From Paracoccaceae bacterium (GTDB lineage Bacteria > Pseudomonadota > Alphaproteobacteria > Rhodobacterales > Rhodobacteraceae), in contig JASBTX010000007.1 in NCBI GenBank assembly GCA_030148225.1, forward strand, positions 1 to 64,000: a DNA stretch of 64,000 nt, in the 5' to 3' direction. Shown piece by piece: positions 19,159 through 28,168 of this stretch. The translations under genes were made by a program, and so were the position numbers. Each line of letters starts with the position of its first letter. The first letter of the stretch is position 1. The notes under the pieces are model-generated. The model was given only the letters and a program-made list of their open reading frames with translations. It had not been told where the DNA came from and ran no database searches.

Positions 19159-20201
19159 CGGGCGATATCGATATCCGCAAGACCGGCGCCACGGGCCGGA
19201 TCACGCTGAACCGCCCTGCCGCGCTGAATGCCGTGACCTATCCGATGGTTCTGGCGATCGAGGCGGCGCTCGACGGCTGGGCGGATGACGAAGACGTCCG
19301 AATGGTGGTGATCGACGCCAACGGTGACAAGGCCTTCAGCGCCGGGGGCGACATACAGGACATGTATGACCGTGGCCGGGCCGGCGATTTTGCCTATGGC
19401 CGCAAATTCTGGCGCGATGAGTATCGCATGAACTACAAGCTGGCCAAATTCCCGAAACCCTATGCCGCGTTCATGCAGGGATTTACCATGGGTGGCGGCG
19501 TTGGCGTTTCCTGCCATGGCTCGCACCGCGTGGTCTGCGAAAACAGCCGCATCGCCATGCCGGAATGCGGTATCGGGCTGGTGCCGGATGTGGGGGGATC
19601 GCTTTTGCTCGCGCATGCGCCGGGACGGCTGGGGGAATATCTGGGCACGACAGCGGCGCGCATGGGCCCGGGCGATGCCATCCTTGCGGGATTTGCCGAT
19701 TACTACATTCCGCGCGCAGCGTGGTCCGATCTGATCACGCAGTTGGAACAATCCGGCGACTGGACGGCCATCGATGCCGCCGCCGAGCCCGCGCCCGAGG
19801 CCGGCCTGACCCCCCTCCTGCCCGAGATCGATGCCCATTTCGCGGGTGAAACGCTGGGCGATATCCTGAGATCGCTCAGATCGGCAGACACTGAATTCGC
19901 CCGCCAGAGCCTGGCGGCGCTGGGGCGTTCGGCCCCGCTCTCGGCGGCCTGCACGGTCGAGATGATGCATCGCCTGCGCGCCACGGACGATATTGCCCGC
20001 GCGCTGGAGCTGGAATACAGATTTACCTTTCGTTCATTCGATACGGGTGATTTTGTAGAGGGGATACGCGCCGCGATCATCGACAAGGATCGCCAGCCGC
20101 GCTGGTCGCATGCATCGGTTGATGAAGTGACCAGCATGGATGTCAGCCGCATGCTGATGCCGCTGGGCAAGGACGCACTGAAACTGGAGACGCCATCATG
20201 A
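19155..20201 (+). CDS. 3-hydroxyisobutyryl-CoA hydrolase (crotonase fold)
   Basis: This 348-residue crotonase-superfamily protein releases CoA from 3-hydroxyisobutyryl-CoA. Oxyanion-hole and family motifs are AFSAGGDIQDMYD, GFTMGGGVGVSCHGSHRV and the PECGIGLVPDVGGS block. The length beyond 330 residues and the C-terminal FRSFDTGDFVEGIRAAIIDKDRQPRW block separate it from ordinary enoyl-CoA hydratases. The start is GTG, overlapping the preceding TGA by 4 bases, which indicates translational coupling. Confidence 0.92.
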   Translation: MTGDIDIRKTGATGRITLNRPAALNAVTYPMVLAIEAALDGWADDEDVRMVVIDANGDKAFSAGGDIQDMYDRGRAGDFAYGRKFWRDEYRMNYKLAKFPKPYAAFMQGFTMGGGVGVSCHGSHRVVCENSRIAMPECGIGLVPDVGGSLLLAHAPGRLGEYLGTTAARMGPGDAILAGFADYYIPRAAWSDLITQLEQSGDWTAIDAAAEPAPEAGLTPLLPEIDAHFAGETLGDILRSLRSADTEFARQSLAALGRSAPLSAACTVEMMHRLRATDDIARALELEYRFTFRSFDTGDFVEGIRAAIIDKDRQPRWSHASVDEVTSMDVSRMLMPLGKDALKLETPS

Positions 20202-21067
20202 AGATCGGATTCATCGGCCTGGGAAACATGGGATCGCCCATGGCGGCCAATCTTGTTGCCGCCGGGCATGAGGTCGTGGGATATGACACCGTGGTGCGGC
20301 CCGAGGGTATTACAATGGCCACCAGCAGCGCCGCCGCTGCCCGGGATGCGGATGTGGTGATCACCATGCTGCCCAATGGCGCGATCCTGCGCATTGTGGC
20401 GAGCGAGGTCATCCCGGCGATGAAGCCCGGTGCCATCCTGCTGGATTGTTCCACTGTCGATGTCGAGGCGGCGCGCGAGGTTGCCGCAAATGCCGTTGCC
20501 GCCGGGCTGGGCGCGCTGGACGCGCCGGTATCGGGCGGGATTGGCGGCGCGGGGGCCGGAACGCTGACCTTCATGGTTGGCGGATCGGCAGAGGCGTTTG
20601 ACACTGCAAAACCCCTGTTCGACATCATGGGGCAAAAGGCGGTGCATTGCGGCCCGTCCGGCAACGGGCAGGCGGCCAAGATCTGCAACAACATGATCCT
20701 AGGCATCACGATGATCGGCACCTGCGAGGCCTTCGCGCTGGCCGATAAGCTGGGGCTGGACCGGCAGGCGATGTTCGATGTTGTCAGCACATCCTCGGGC
20801 TATAGCTGGACGATGAATGCCTATTGCCCGGCCCCCGGCATTGGGCCGCAATCGCCCGCTGATAATGACTATCAGCCGGGATTCGCGGCAGATCTGATGC
20901 TCAAGGATCTCAGACTGTCGCAACAGGCAGCCGAGGCCGCCGATGCCGATACGCCGCTGGGCCTTGCTGCGACCGAGCTATATGCCCGATTTGTCGAGGA
21001 TGAAGATGGTGCGGGGATGGATTTCTCGGCCATGCTGCCCCGGTTCGAACGACGCTCCCGAGGATAA
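20198..21067 (+). CDS. mmsB: 3-hydroxyisobutyrate dehydrogenase
   Basis: This 289-residue NAD-dependent dehydrogenase converts 3-hydroxyisobutyrate to methylmalonate semialdehyde. The N-terminus IGFIGLGNMGSPMA is the dinucleotide-binding motif, DAPVSGGIGGA is the substrate loop, and GNGQAAKICNNM carries the catalytic lysine. It overlaps the hydrolase by 4 bases and closes the three-gene valine operon. The next enzyme, methylmalonate-semialdehyde dehydrogenase, is not in this window. Confidence 0.93.
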   Translation: MKIGFIGLGNMGSPMAANLVAAGHEVVGYDTVVRPEGITMATSSAAAARDADVVITMLPNGAILRIVASEVIPAMKPGAILLDCSTVDVEAAREVAANAVAAGLGALDAPVSGGIGGAGAGTLTFMVGGSAEAFDTAKPLFDIMGQKAVHCGPSGNGQAAKICNNMILGITMIGTCEAFALADKLGLDRQAMFDVVSTSSGYSWTMNAYCPAPGIGPQSPADNDYQPGFAADLMLKDLRLSQQAAEAADADTPLGLAATELYARFVEDEDGAGMDFSAMLPRFERRSRG

Positions 21068-21276
21068 TTCCACCGCGTATTCAGCGCCCTGCGCAACAAA
21101 GTTAACTTTATCCACAGGCTGATCCGATACCAAATATGGTGGGCGGGTGGCCTAAGCTGCCATTATTTAGACATTTTCTGAATGTTATGCTGGAAAATGC
21201 AGGGAAAACCGATAATATCCCTTGCAATCGGGGCGTCCCATAAAAAGCAATAAATATCGAACAGTTGGAGTTAGTT

Positions 21277-23046
21277 TTGTCCGAACGTCGAAAATCCATT
21301 TTTGGCCGCAAATTGTTGAAATCCGGCCTGGTTGCCGGTTTTCTGGTCGCGGCCCCGGCCTATGCGCTGGGCACCACTGATGAAGTGTCAGCGCGACTGA
21401 AAGAGCAACTCGATCAGTATTTTTCCAAGTTTCCGGGCTCCGTTCTGGCCTTACAACCTTTCCGCGAAGCCGAGCGGCGCGAATTCGAGGATGGTACGGC
21501 GCTGAATTTCGTGCGCCTGAACCCGGCAGTCAACAGCTGGTTCCTGTTAGAGCGTGAACCGGCCGAGAACTGGGGCCGCAAACAAAGCTATCATCTGGAA
21601 AATGCCGATCCCGATGTCTGGAAAGTGGCGCTGGGCGAAGGCGACAATCCCGCGCTGGTCATCCAGGGCGAGGGAGAGACCTATAATTGCCGCCCATGGG
21701 CCGGAGAGCCTTCGGAACTGACGCTGGCGCAAAAGACATTCCTGCCCTACTCACCGGTCTGCGAAGGGCGTCTTTACCTGCGCAACCGCGTGAGCGGCAA
21801 CCGCACCAGCCGCGAGGCGGTATCGGAATTTCTGCGCAAGAACGTCTTTTTCGGCGACAGCCTCGTCAACCTGATCAAGGGTGCGTTTTATCAGGATGCG
21901 TTTCTGCAATCCTCGGCCGGCGAAGATGAGGCTGACAGCACCGCGGTCGTGGCCGCACTGGGGCGCGCCAATCTGGACCGCCGCCCGGTGATGCGCCCCT
22001 ATATGGGGCTGACGCTGGAAGGTACGGATAATGGCGGCATGGAGGCCGGTTCGTGGTACGCGGTCAAGGATTCGCCCGGCGTTTACGCAAGCGCCATGCA
22101 GCCCGGCATGATCGCCAACGCCATCCTGTCACGCCGGGACGAGACGAACTGGCTGGACGGGGTCGAAAGTGGGGCCGATGTCTATCTGGCGGCCTTTGAC
22201 CTGTCGCGCTTTGACGTGGGCTATGAGATGGGGACCGATCATCCGGCGCTGGGCTGGTCATCGCGCCCCTCGGGTGCGGGGCGCAACTGGAACGTCCCCG
22301 GCCCTGACGGCATCAATTCCAAGGCGCCGCTGGTGACGGTCGGCATGGTTTCACCCGCGATGGTCGACCGGGTGGCGGCCACCTTTACCGCCGGGTTCAA
22401 GCGCGACCACGGGGCCTTTCGCTTTGGCCCCAAGGCCACGGCGCGAAACGGGTATCACTATGGGTTCATGACCAATGGCGTGATCCTGAGCCGCCTGCAC
22501 CCGGAGCTTTCCACCTTCTACATGACCATCGATGGCGAGATCGGCATGAAGACATGGAGCGATGCGGATAACGCGCAGCTGGACAAGCTGATCTTTGCCC
22601 GCCAGAACGGGGTGCCGCTGATCGTGACCGATCCCGAAACCGGCGAGGGCGTCCCCGGCCCGTTGGTGCGCTATTGGGGGCCCGGCAACTGGTCGGGTTC
22701 GGCCAAGGCCGAATTGCGTACCGTGCGCGGCGGGGCCTGCATCCGCGAGGCGGAGGGGCGCAAAATCCTGATTTACGGGTATTTTTCATCGCATACACCT
22801 TCGGCGATGGCGCGGACGTTTCAGGCCTATGGCTGCAATTACGCCATGCTGCTGGACATGAACTCGCAGGAGCACACCTATTTGTCGGTTCATTCCAAGC
22901 GTGAAGATGGCAGCGGGCTGAAATCCGAGCATCTGGTGCGCGGCATGGCCAATGTCGATCTGCGTGGCAATGACGGGGCGCGCATTCCGCGATTTGTCGG
23001 CTATTCCGACAACCGCGATTTCTTTTACCTGTTGAGAAAGGAATAG
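21277..23046 (+). CDS. Secreted protein with phosphodiester-glycosidase-like C-terminal region, function unknown
   Basis: This 589-residue protein has a signal peptide (RKLLKSGLVAGFLVAAPAYA). The middle is unrecognised. The C-terminal third has the stepwise pattern of NAGPA/DUF2233 phosphodiester glycosidases: NGYHYGFMTNGVILS, RKILIYGYFSSHTPSAMA, then GCNYAMLLDMNSQEHTYL where the family has an LDGG-type motif; here it reads LDMN, so activity is uncertain. I chose TTG at 21277 because GGAG lies 6 bases upstream; a TTG at 21265 is the longer alternative. The next gene follows after 5 bases and is also exported. Confidence 0.6.
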   Translation: MSERRKSIFGRKLLKSGLVAGFLVAAPAYALGTTDEVSARLKEQLDQYFSKFPGSVLALQPFREAERREFEDGTALNFVRLNPAVNSWFLLEREPAENWGRKQSYHLENADPDVWKVALGEGDNPALVIQGEGETYNCRPWAGEPSELTLAQKTFLPYSPVCEGRLYLRNRVSGNRTSREAVSEFLRKNVFFGDSLVNLIKGAFYQDAFLQSSAGEDEADSTAVVAALGRANLDRRPVMRPYMGLTLEGTDNGGMEAGSWYAVKDSPGVYASAMQPGMIANAILSRRDETNWLDGVESGADVYLAAFDLSRFDVGYEMGTDHPALGWSSRPSGAGRNWNVPGPDGINSKAPLVTVGMVSPAMVDRVAATFTAGFKRDHGAFRFGPKATARNGYHYGFMTNGVILSRLHPELSTFYMTIDGEIGMKTWSDADNAQLDKLIFARQNGVPLIVTDPETGEGVPGPLVRYWGPGNWSGSAKAELRTVRGGACIREAEGRKILIYGYFSSHTPSAMARTFQAYGCNYAMLLDMNSQEHTYLSVHSKREDGSGLKSEHLVRGMANVDLRGNDGARIPRFVGYSDNRDFFYLLRKE

Positions 23047-23051
23047 AGCCG

Positions 23052-24038
23052 ATGATCAAGATCCGTTCCCTGGCAGTTGCCGCGCTGATCTGCGGTCTTG
23101 CAACGCCGCTGGCAGCGCAGACCCTGAAGGAAAACAATGAGCTGCTGTTCAAGCAATTGCAGCAGAAACGCGGCCTGACCAATAGCGAGATCGCGAAGGT
23201 CAAGAAGATCTTTGCCGGTTCTGCCATCATCGGACAGGGCAACCCCAAGGTCACGCGTCATCCGCTGACGCCCGAGCAGGCCCGCGCCAAGCTGGGCCAG
23301 TCACCCGAAAGCCTTTACAAGAACGCGCGGTTCCGCCGTATCTGTGGCGAGGATTACATGGCGCCGCTATACGATCCCGCGACCGAGCGACCCGAGGATG
23401 CCAAGGCCTGTGTAGACATGTTCGAATATCCCAATATCCCGCTGACCTATCCGGTGGTCTGGGTCAAGGCATCCGAGGCGGCGGCGCTCTGCAATGCCGA
23501 GGGCAAGCGACTGGGCGACGCGCATGAGTGGGAGGGTGCCTCGGCAGGGGCATTGCTGGAGCCGGATTACCGCTTTGACCTCGCGCCGTCTGTCCCGGCA
23601 ATGCGCGCGGCGCATAACGCGAAATGGGCATCCACCTCGAATGTCTATTCAATCGGTACATGGCAAAAGGGGATCTGCGCCACCAACAGCACCAAAAGCG
23701 CCACCTGCAATGGCGGCAGCTTCAACGGCTGCGGGTCGAATACCTATCCCACCGGCAGTTTCCCGCAATGCAAGAGCCCGCTGGGGGTTTACGATCTGGA
23801 CGGGAACGCGGCTGAGCATATGAACCTGCCGCTGGCGCCCGATCAGATGGCCAGCCGGGGCAGCACCAAGCTCGGCGTGACCGAAATGAAAGGGAGCTGG
23901 TTCATCTGGGACAAGGTGCGTGCGCATCCGCATTGGAGCCGCTGGCGCGCGCCCTTCTGGCATGGCACGCGCGTTCTGTCACCCGGCAGCCATGCCAATT
24001 ATCATCTGGGTTTCCGCTGCTTCAAAACCATCAAGTGA
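23052..24038 (+). CDS. Exported formylglycine-generating-enzyme-like (SUMF1 fold) protein
   Basis: This 328-residue protein has a signal peptide (cleavage near ATPLAAQ). The body follows the FGE-sulfatase/SUMF1 layout: ACVDMFEYPNIPLTYPVVWV, ALCNAEGKRLGDAHEWEGA, GVYDLDGNAAEH and a closing NYHLGFRC. The fold is used by formylglycine-generating enzymes, but also by many non-enzymatic binding proteins and ergothioneine-type oxidases. It has many cysteines, including a Cys-rich loop ICATNSTKSATCNGGSFNGC, likely disulfide-bonded in the periplasm. No sulfatase is nearby. It is probably co-transcribed with the preceding secreted protein. Confidence 0.75.
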   Translation: MIKIRSLAVAALICGLATPLAAQTLKENNELLFKQLQQKRGLTNSEIAKVKKIFAGSAIIGQGNPKVTRHPLTPEQARAKLGQSPESLYKNARFRRICGEDYMAPLYDPATERPEDAKACVDMFEYPNIPLTYPVVWVKASEAAALCNAEGKRLGDAHEWEGASAGALLEPDYRFDLAPSVPAMRAAHNAKWASTSNVYSIGTWQKGICATNSTKSATCNGGSFNGCGSNTYPTGSFPQCKSPLGVYDLDGNAAEHMNLPLAPDQMASRGSTKLGVTEMKGSWFIWDKVRAHPHWSRWRAPFWHGTRVLSPGSHANYHLGFRCFKTIK

Positions 24039-24062
24039 TCTGCAGAAAACAGTGCTGATTGA

Positions 24063-24142
24063 AAACGGGCCCTCGCGGGCCCGTTTGCGTTTATGCGCCG
24101 GCCCGTGCGGGCCCGTTGCCAGGTATTTGTCTGAACAATGAA
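24063..24142. repeat. Degenerate intergenic repeat copy D with terminator hairpin
   Basis: A 10-bp stem AAACGGGCCC/GGGCCCGTTT with a TCGC loop (24063-24086) ends the upstream plus-strand gene. A second hairpin GGCCCG/CGGGCC follows. Then, on the minus strand, TTCATTGTTC (plus 24133-24142) and AATACCT (plus 24121-24127) appear in the same order as in copies A-C. The GC-rich half has diverged, the core has not. It again lies between convergent genes. Confidence 0.65.
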
Positions 24143-24173
24143 TTATGGCGATGGCCACGGGGGTACGCGGGAT

Positions 24174-25700
24174 TTAGCGCGAGGCGATGCGGAACGCCGT
24201 GGCCGAGAGCGTGCCTTCCTTGTTCAGGATGCCGGCATAGCGCCGGTCCGAGAGCAGGGATTTCAGATCGACAGGCTTGCCGTTGACATAGGCCGTGCGG
24301 CTGACGAGGCGAAGCCCGTGACTGTAATCGGCATAAGATTTGCCATGTACGGTGCTGAGCGGCTGGATCGGGTTGCCATTGCTGCGGTGCCAGCCATAGA
24401 TGGCAATCCGGCCCGGCGCACGCGCCAGCCGGTTGGTCAGCACGATATCCTTTTTATGGCCGGCGATCAGCATGCCGCCTCGGGCACCGACCGCGCGGGT
24501 CTGGGCATCGATCGTGGCGTCATGTTCGCGGAAATAGGTGGTGGTGGACATGCGCGCACCGGCGGGTTTCGGGCGCGGGGTCAGGCGCACCGTGGCCTGG
24601 GCATAGATCGCGTCGACCATGCGCGTGGTGGGCAGCACCATGTCAAAGCGGCTGGCGATGGCGCTGGCGCTGTCGAGGCCGAGGGGCACGCGGATATTGT
24701 CGCGGTCGCTGCCAAGGGCGAGGTAGTCGGGGGTCACGCAGATGGTGATGGCGGCGGGATTGCCACGGTCATCACGGCCGGTCATGCGCACCGGCACCAG
24801 CCGGCGCAGATAGTCGGGCACGTTGCCGGCCATGATCTGGGCGGTGATCAGGCGATCACGCGCGCCGCCACTTCGTTCGCCGATTTTGCTGATGAAAGCC
24901 GAACCTTCCGGTGCCTTGCCAGCCCGGCGCGGAATGGCGCGGGCCAAGCGGCGGTTGCAGGTGTCGCCGGTGCCGAGGCGGAAAGGGCTGTCGCGCGGTG
25001 TCGTGGCCTCAGGCGTGGTTTCGGGCAGGGGTTCGGTGATGGCGGCGGGGTTCAGTGCGGCCTGTTTTTCCTCCTGCGCCAGTTCCTCTTCGAGGTCTTG
25101 ATCAGGGGTAAAGGCGGCCAGCACGATATCGCGGATCGACTTCGGCCGTTTGGTCGGGCGAATATCCGGCACGGGCGCCAGTCGCGCCGCCAGAACCTCG
25201 CCCCCGGGTCGGAAGCGGGGCGGGCTGAACATGCGTTTGCTGAGCACGGCGGCCAGCATGACCGGTTCGGCCATGTCGGGGCGGCGGACGGGCAACTTTT
25301 CGGGTTTGCCGGACAGGATGGTCACTGGCCATGTAAAGTTTTCGCGCCCGGCAGCCTCGTCAAACGGGTGGTCTGTTGTGGGCTGGCGCAGCACCAGCGC
25401 CGGGTTGCGCGGCAGGCTGGGATCAAAGCGCCGGGTGTCGGGCAGATCGGCGGGATCAACTGCGGTCAGCACGATATCGGGCCGGTAGTCGGCCGAGGGG
25501 ATAAAGACGCGCGGCGCCAGACCGCTGATCGCGGGTGAGAGATTGACCCGGTAGGCGGTATTGAGGACCACGGCGGTCGAAGAGCCGCTGATGACGAGCG
25601 AGAAGATCAGAAAACAAAGGACGAACCCCTGGCTGGTCATCAGGTCATCCAGCCGGTTTCTGCGCCCCACATGTTGTGGGTTATAGAAAGAACGGTCCAT
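24174..25700 (-). CDS. Membrane-anchored protein of unknown function
   Basis: This 508-residue protein has a short cytosolic head and one transmembrane segment (about residues 25-45, FVLCFLIFSLVISG), so most of it is probably periplasmic. A Pro/Glu/Thr-rich linker (about 190-235) separates it from a folded C-terminal domain. That domain contains CNRRLARAIPRRAGKAPEG, HDATIDAQTRAVGARGG, AGHKKDIVLTNRL and LSTVHGKSYADYSHGLRLV. Several histidines in the last block could be catalytic or metal ligands. I do not recognise the family. It stands alone, convergent with the FGE-like gene and divergent from the Sel1 gene. Confidence 0.7.
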   Translation of the reverse strand: MDRSFYNPQHVGRRNRLDDLMTSQGFVLCFLIFSLVISGSSTAVVLNTAYRVNLSPAISGLAPRVFIPSADYRPDIVLTAVDPADLPDTRRFDPSLPRNPALVLRQPTTDHPFDEAAGRENFTWPVTILSGKPEKLPVRRPDMAEPVMLAAVLSKRMFSPPRFRPGGEVLAARLAPVPDIRPTKRPKSIRDIVLAAFTPDQDLEEELAQEEKQAALNPAAITEPLPETTPEATTPRDSPFRLGTGDTCNRRLARAIPRRAGKAPEGSAFISKIGERSGGARDRLITAQIMAGNVPDYLRRLVPVRMTGRDDRGNPAAITICVTPDYLALGSDRDNIRVPLGLDSASAIASRFDMVLPTTRMVDAIYAQATVRLTPRPKPAGARMSTTTYFREHDATIDAQTRAVGARGGMLIAGHKKDIVLTNRLARAPGRIAIYGWHRSNGNPIQPLSTVHGKSYADYSHGLRLVSRTAYVNGKPVDLKSLLSDRRYAGILNKEGTLSATAFRIASR

Positions 25701-25970
25701 ATCTAGGATCTACCCCTGCGCGGAGCACCAAACAAGCCGCCATTGATCCAGTTTGCCCGAATGGCGGAGAATAGCAAGTTTCCGCCGGTTGCCGGACCGG
25801 CATCGGCGGGAAGGCACGCACCGGCCATCCAGCGCATGGCAGCCTGGTTGCTGCCACCGAAATGTCGTCGCGTCGCCGTCATTGATACACTTTCACGAAT
25901 TAGCAACCCCCTCGACAGTGGCGTGGTCGTTGGGTAACGATCAGGCAGGCAGTAAAAAGGTGGTTCCGTC

Positions 25971-27038
25971 TTGAAACGCGCTCATATTTTATCATCAATC
26001 TTTTTGTCAATCTGGCTGGCCGCACCTAGTGCCGCATCGGCGGATTCCCACAACCCGGCGCTGGCGCGCTGTATCGCGACCGGCGGCGCGCCTGATGCGG
26101 GTGTGCCGGTCACGCCCGAGGCGCAGAAACAGGCGGTGGCCGCGATTCTGGCCGCAAAAGAGGCCTGCAGCGATGCGCTGGAGGTTGAACCGGACCAGCC
26201 GGAGGCGCTGTTTCTTTTGGGCAGTGCAGAGCAGATCGCGGGCAACCACAAGCAGGCCTTTGCGACGTTTGAACGCGCTGCGGCGGGCGGGCTTGGCGCC
26301 GCGGACACCAAGCTGGGCGACTATTATCTCTTTGGTGTCGGGGTCAAACCAGATCTGGAAAAGGCCGTTGCGCGGTTTACCGCCGCTGCGGACAAGGGCG
26401 ACAGCGCAGCCCAGACCACGCTGGCCATTCTGCACATGCTGGGGCGTGGTGTGACGCGCGATCCCGGCAGAACGGTCGAACTGATGACGCTGGCGGCTGC
26501 GGGGGGCTATCACTTTGCGCAGCAGCGTCTGGGCCAGATCTATCTGACAGGCGAAGGTATCCCGAACGGGCGAAGCGACGAGTTGGGCATTCCCAACCCG
26601 GAATTTGCCGCAACGCTATTCAGCCTTGCTGCCGCGCAGGGCAACATGACGGCGATCCAGGATGTGGCGAACCTTTATGCCGATGACGGATTTGGCGTTG
26701 CCGAAAACCTTGAAGAGCATGTGAAGTGGACCCGGCGCGCCGCCGATCTGGGCGAACCGGCCGCGATCAAGATGCTGGGTTTTCTCTATGAACAGGGGCG
26801 CGGCGTCGACAAGGACCCCCAGCGCGCGGCGGAACTCTATATCGATGCGCTCAAGACCGGGCAGGTGAATTTCGACCAGATGCGGGGCAAGATAAATGGG
26901 TATACCCCCGGCTGGGACTATGACACTGCCGTCGCCTTTCAGATCATCCTGCAGGATATGGGGCTTTATAGCGGCCCGATTGACGGGATCGTCGGCTGGG
27001 GTACGGCAGGTGGCGCGCGGGCGCTGGCCGGCCAATAG
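25971..27038 (+). CDS. Exported Sel1-repeat protein with C-terminal peptidoglycan-binding-like motif
   Basis: This 355-residue protein has a signal peptide (LAAPSAASADSH). An array of Sel1/TPR helices follows (about 60-300), with GDYYLFGVGVKPD, LAILHMLGRGVTRD and LGFLYEQGRGVDKD as repeat units. The end, ILQDMGLYSGPIDGIVGWGT, resembles the repeat of PG_binding_1 domains (x-G-x-Y-x-G-x-I-D-G-I-x-G). It probably acts in the periplasm as a protein-binding or wall-associated adaptor. The start is TTG with a distant AGG ribosome site. The 270-base upstream gap shows no other gene. Confidence 0.82.
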   Translation: MKRAHILSSIFLSIWLAAPSAASADSHNPALARCIATGGAPDAGVPVTPEAQKQAVAAILAAKEACSDALEVEPDQPEALFLLGSAEQIAGNHKQAFATFERAAAGGLGAADTKLGDYYLFGVGVKPDLEKAVARFTAAADKGDSAAQTTLAILHMLGRGVTRDPGRTVELMTLAAAGGYHFAQQRLGQIYLTGEGIPNGRSDELGIPNPEFAATLFSLAAAQGNMTAIQDVANLYADDGFGVAENLEEHVKWTRRAADLGEPAAIKMLGFLYEQGRGVDKDPQRAAELYIDALKTGQVNFDQMRGKINGYTPGWDYDTAVAFQIILQDMGLYSGPIDGIVGWGTAGGARALAGQ

Positions 27039-27163
27039 CCGTTATCCGGAACGCCCGGTGAGGGCCTATGCCACCGCGCAAGGCAGCTATGCAGAAAAGA
27101 CGGGGTCACGCGCTGGCCCGGATGTGCTAGCGCTGCGCCCGTCAGCATCATTCGGGTGAATTC

Positions 27164-28168
27164 ATGGCACGGCTTCGTGCGATCTCGCAACATCATGCGG
27201 CGGCGCTTTTGGCGCTGATGGCCTTTGCGACATTTGCAACGCATGACGTGATGGTCAAACAGCTGGGCGCGACCTATACGCCCTTTCAGATACTGTTTTA
27301 CAGCGCGCTTCTCAGCTTTCCGCTGATCACCATTTTCATGATCCGTGACCCCCACCCCGGCACGCTGCGTCCGGTCCATCCCTGGTGGGTGGCGCTGCGC
27401 AGTATCAGCGGGACGACGGCTGCGGTGGCGGCCTTTTACGCCTTCAGCAAGCTGCCACTATCGCAGGTCTATGCCATTCTTTTTGCCTCGCCCTTGGTGA
27501 TCACGCTATTGGCCATTCCCATCCTCGGGGAAAGGATACGCCTCAGGCGGGGGCTGGCGATCCTGTTGGGTCTGGCGGGGGTGATGATCGTTTTGCGCCC
27601 CGGATCGGCCTCGTTCGAGCCGGGCCACCTTGCGGCGCTGCTCTCGGCCTTTGCGGGCGCGCTGAATTCGATCATCGTGCGCAAGATCGGCAATGAAGAG
27701 CGTGGGGTGGTGATGCTTCTTTATCCGATGATGACCAACCTGATCCTGATGGCCATGATCATGCCCTTTGTCTATGTGCCCGTATCGGGTGTTGATATGG
27801 CGCGCTTTGGCATCATTGCCGCGCTGGTTCTGACCGCGATGGGCTTTATGATCGCTGCCTATACGCGGGCTGACGCCATGGTCGTGGCGCCCATGCAATA
27901 CAGCCAGATCATCTGGGCCGCGATTTTCGGTGCGCTCATCTTTGGTGAATATCCCGATCTCCAGACCTATCTGGGGACAGCGATTGTTGCAGTGGCGGGC
28001 CTTTATATCCTGAAGCGGGAGGCGACGGCGGATGTCTCGCGCACGACGCCGGTGTCCAAAACGCGCACGCGGGTGGGGCATTCACTGTCGCTCAGGGTTG
28101 GTGCGGTGCTACGGCGGCGGCGGCTGCATGCGGAAAAAAACCGCCGCAATTGCCCTGACGAAGAATAG
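27164..28168 (+). CDS. EamA-family (DMT superfamily) inner-membrane transporter
   Basis: This 334-residue protein has two tandem EamA domains, about ten transmembrane helices, with FYAFSKLPLSQVYAILFASPL in the first half and MIAAYTRADAMVVAPMQYSQIIWAAI in the second. Members export amino acids, purines or other metabolites; the substrate here is unknown. The C-terminal tail (about residues 295-334) is short, charged and Arg-rich. An imperfect copy of the inositol operator core (AACCGGTT) lies directly after its stop codon. Confidence 0.88.
   Translation: MARLRAISQHHAAALLALMAFATFATHDVMVKQLGATYTPFQILFYSALLSFPLITIFMIRDPHPGTLRPVHPWWVALRSISGTTAAVAAFYAFSKLPLSQVYAILFASPLVITLLAIPILGERIRLRRGLAILLGLAGVMIVLRPGSASFEPGHLAALLSAFAGALNSIIVRKIGNEERGVVMLLYPMMTNLILMAMIMPFVYVPVSGVDMARFGIIAALVLTAMGFMIAAYTRADAMVVAPMQYSQIIWAAIFGALIFGEYPDLQTYLGTAIVAVAGLYILKREATADVSRTTPVSKTRTRVGHSLSLRVGAVLRRRRLHAEKNRRNCPDEE

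Noticed and set aside
21108-21116. A perfect DnaA box, TTATCCACA
   Set aside because: It is a single box, with no cluster of further boxes, no AT-rich unwinding region and no dnaA, dnaN or hemE nearby, so there is no case for an origin.
24138-25538. A 466-codon plus-strand frame opposite the 508-residue membrane protein
   Set aside because: The minus-strand frame has a membrane helix, linker and domain-like blocks; the plus frame is Gly/Ala/Arg-rich with no features and begins inside the repeat copy.
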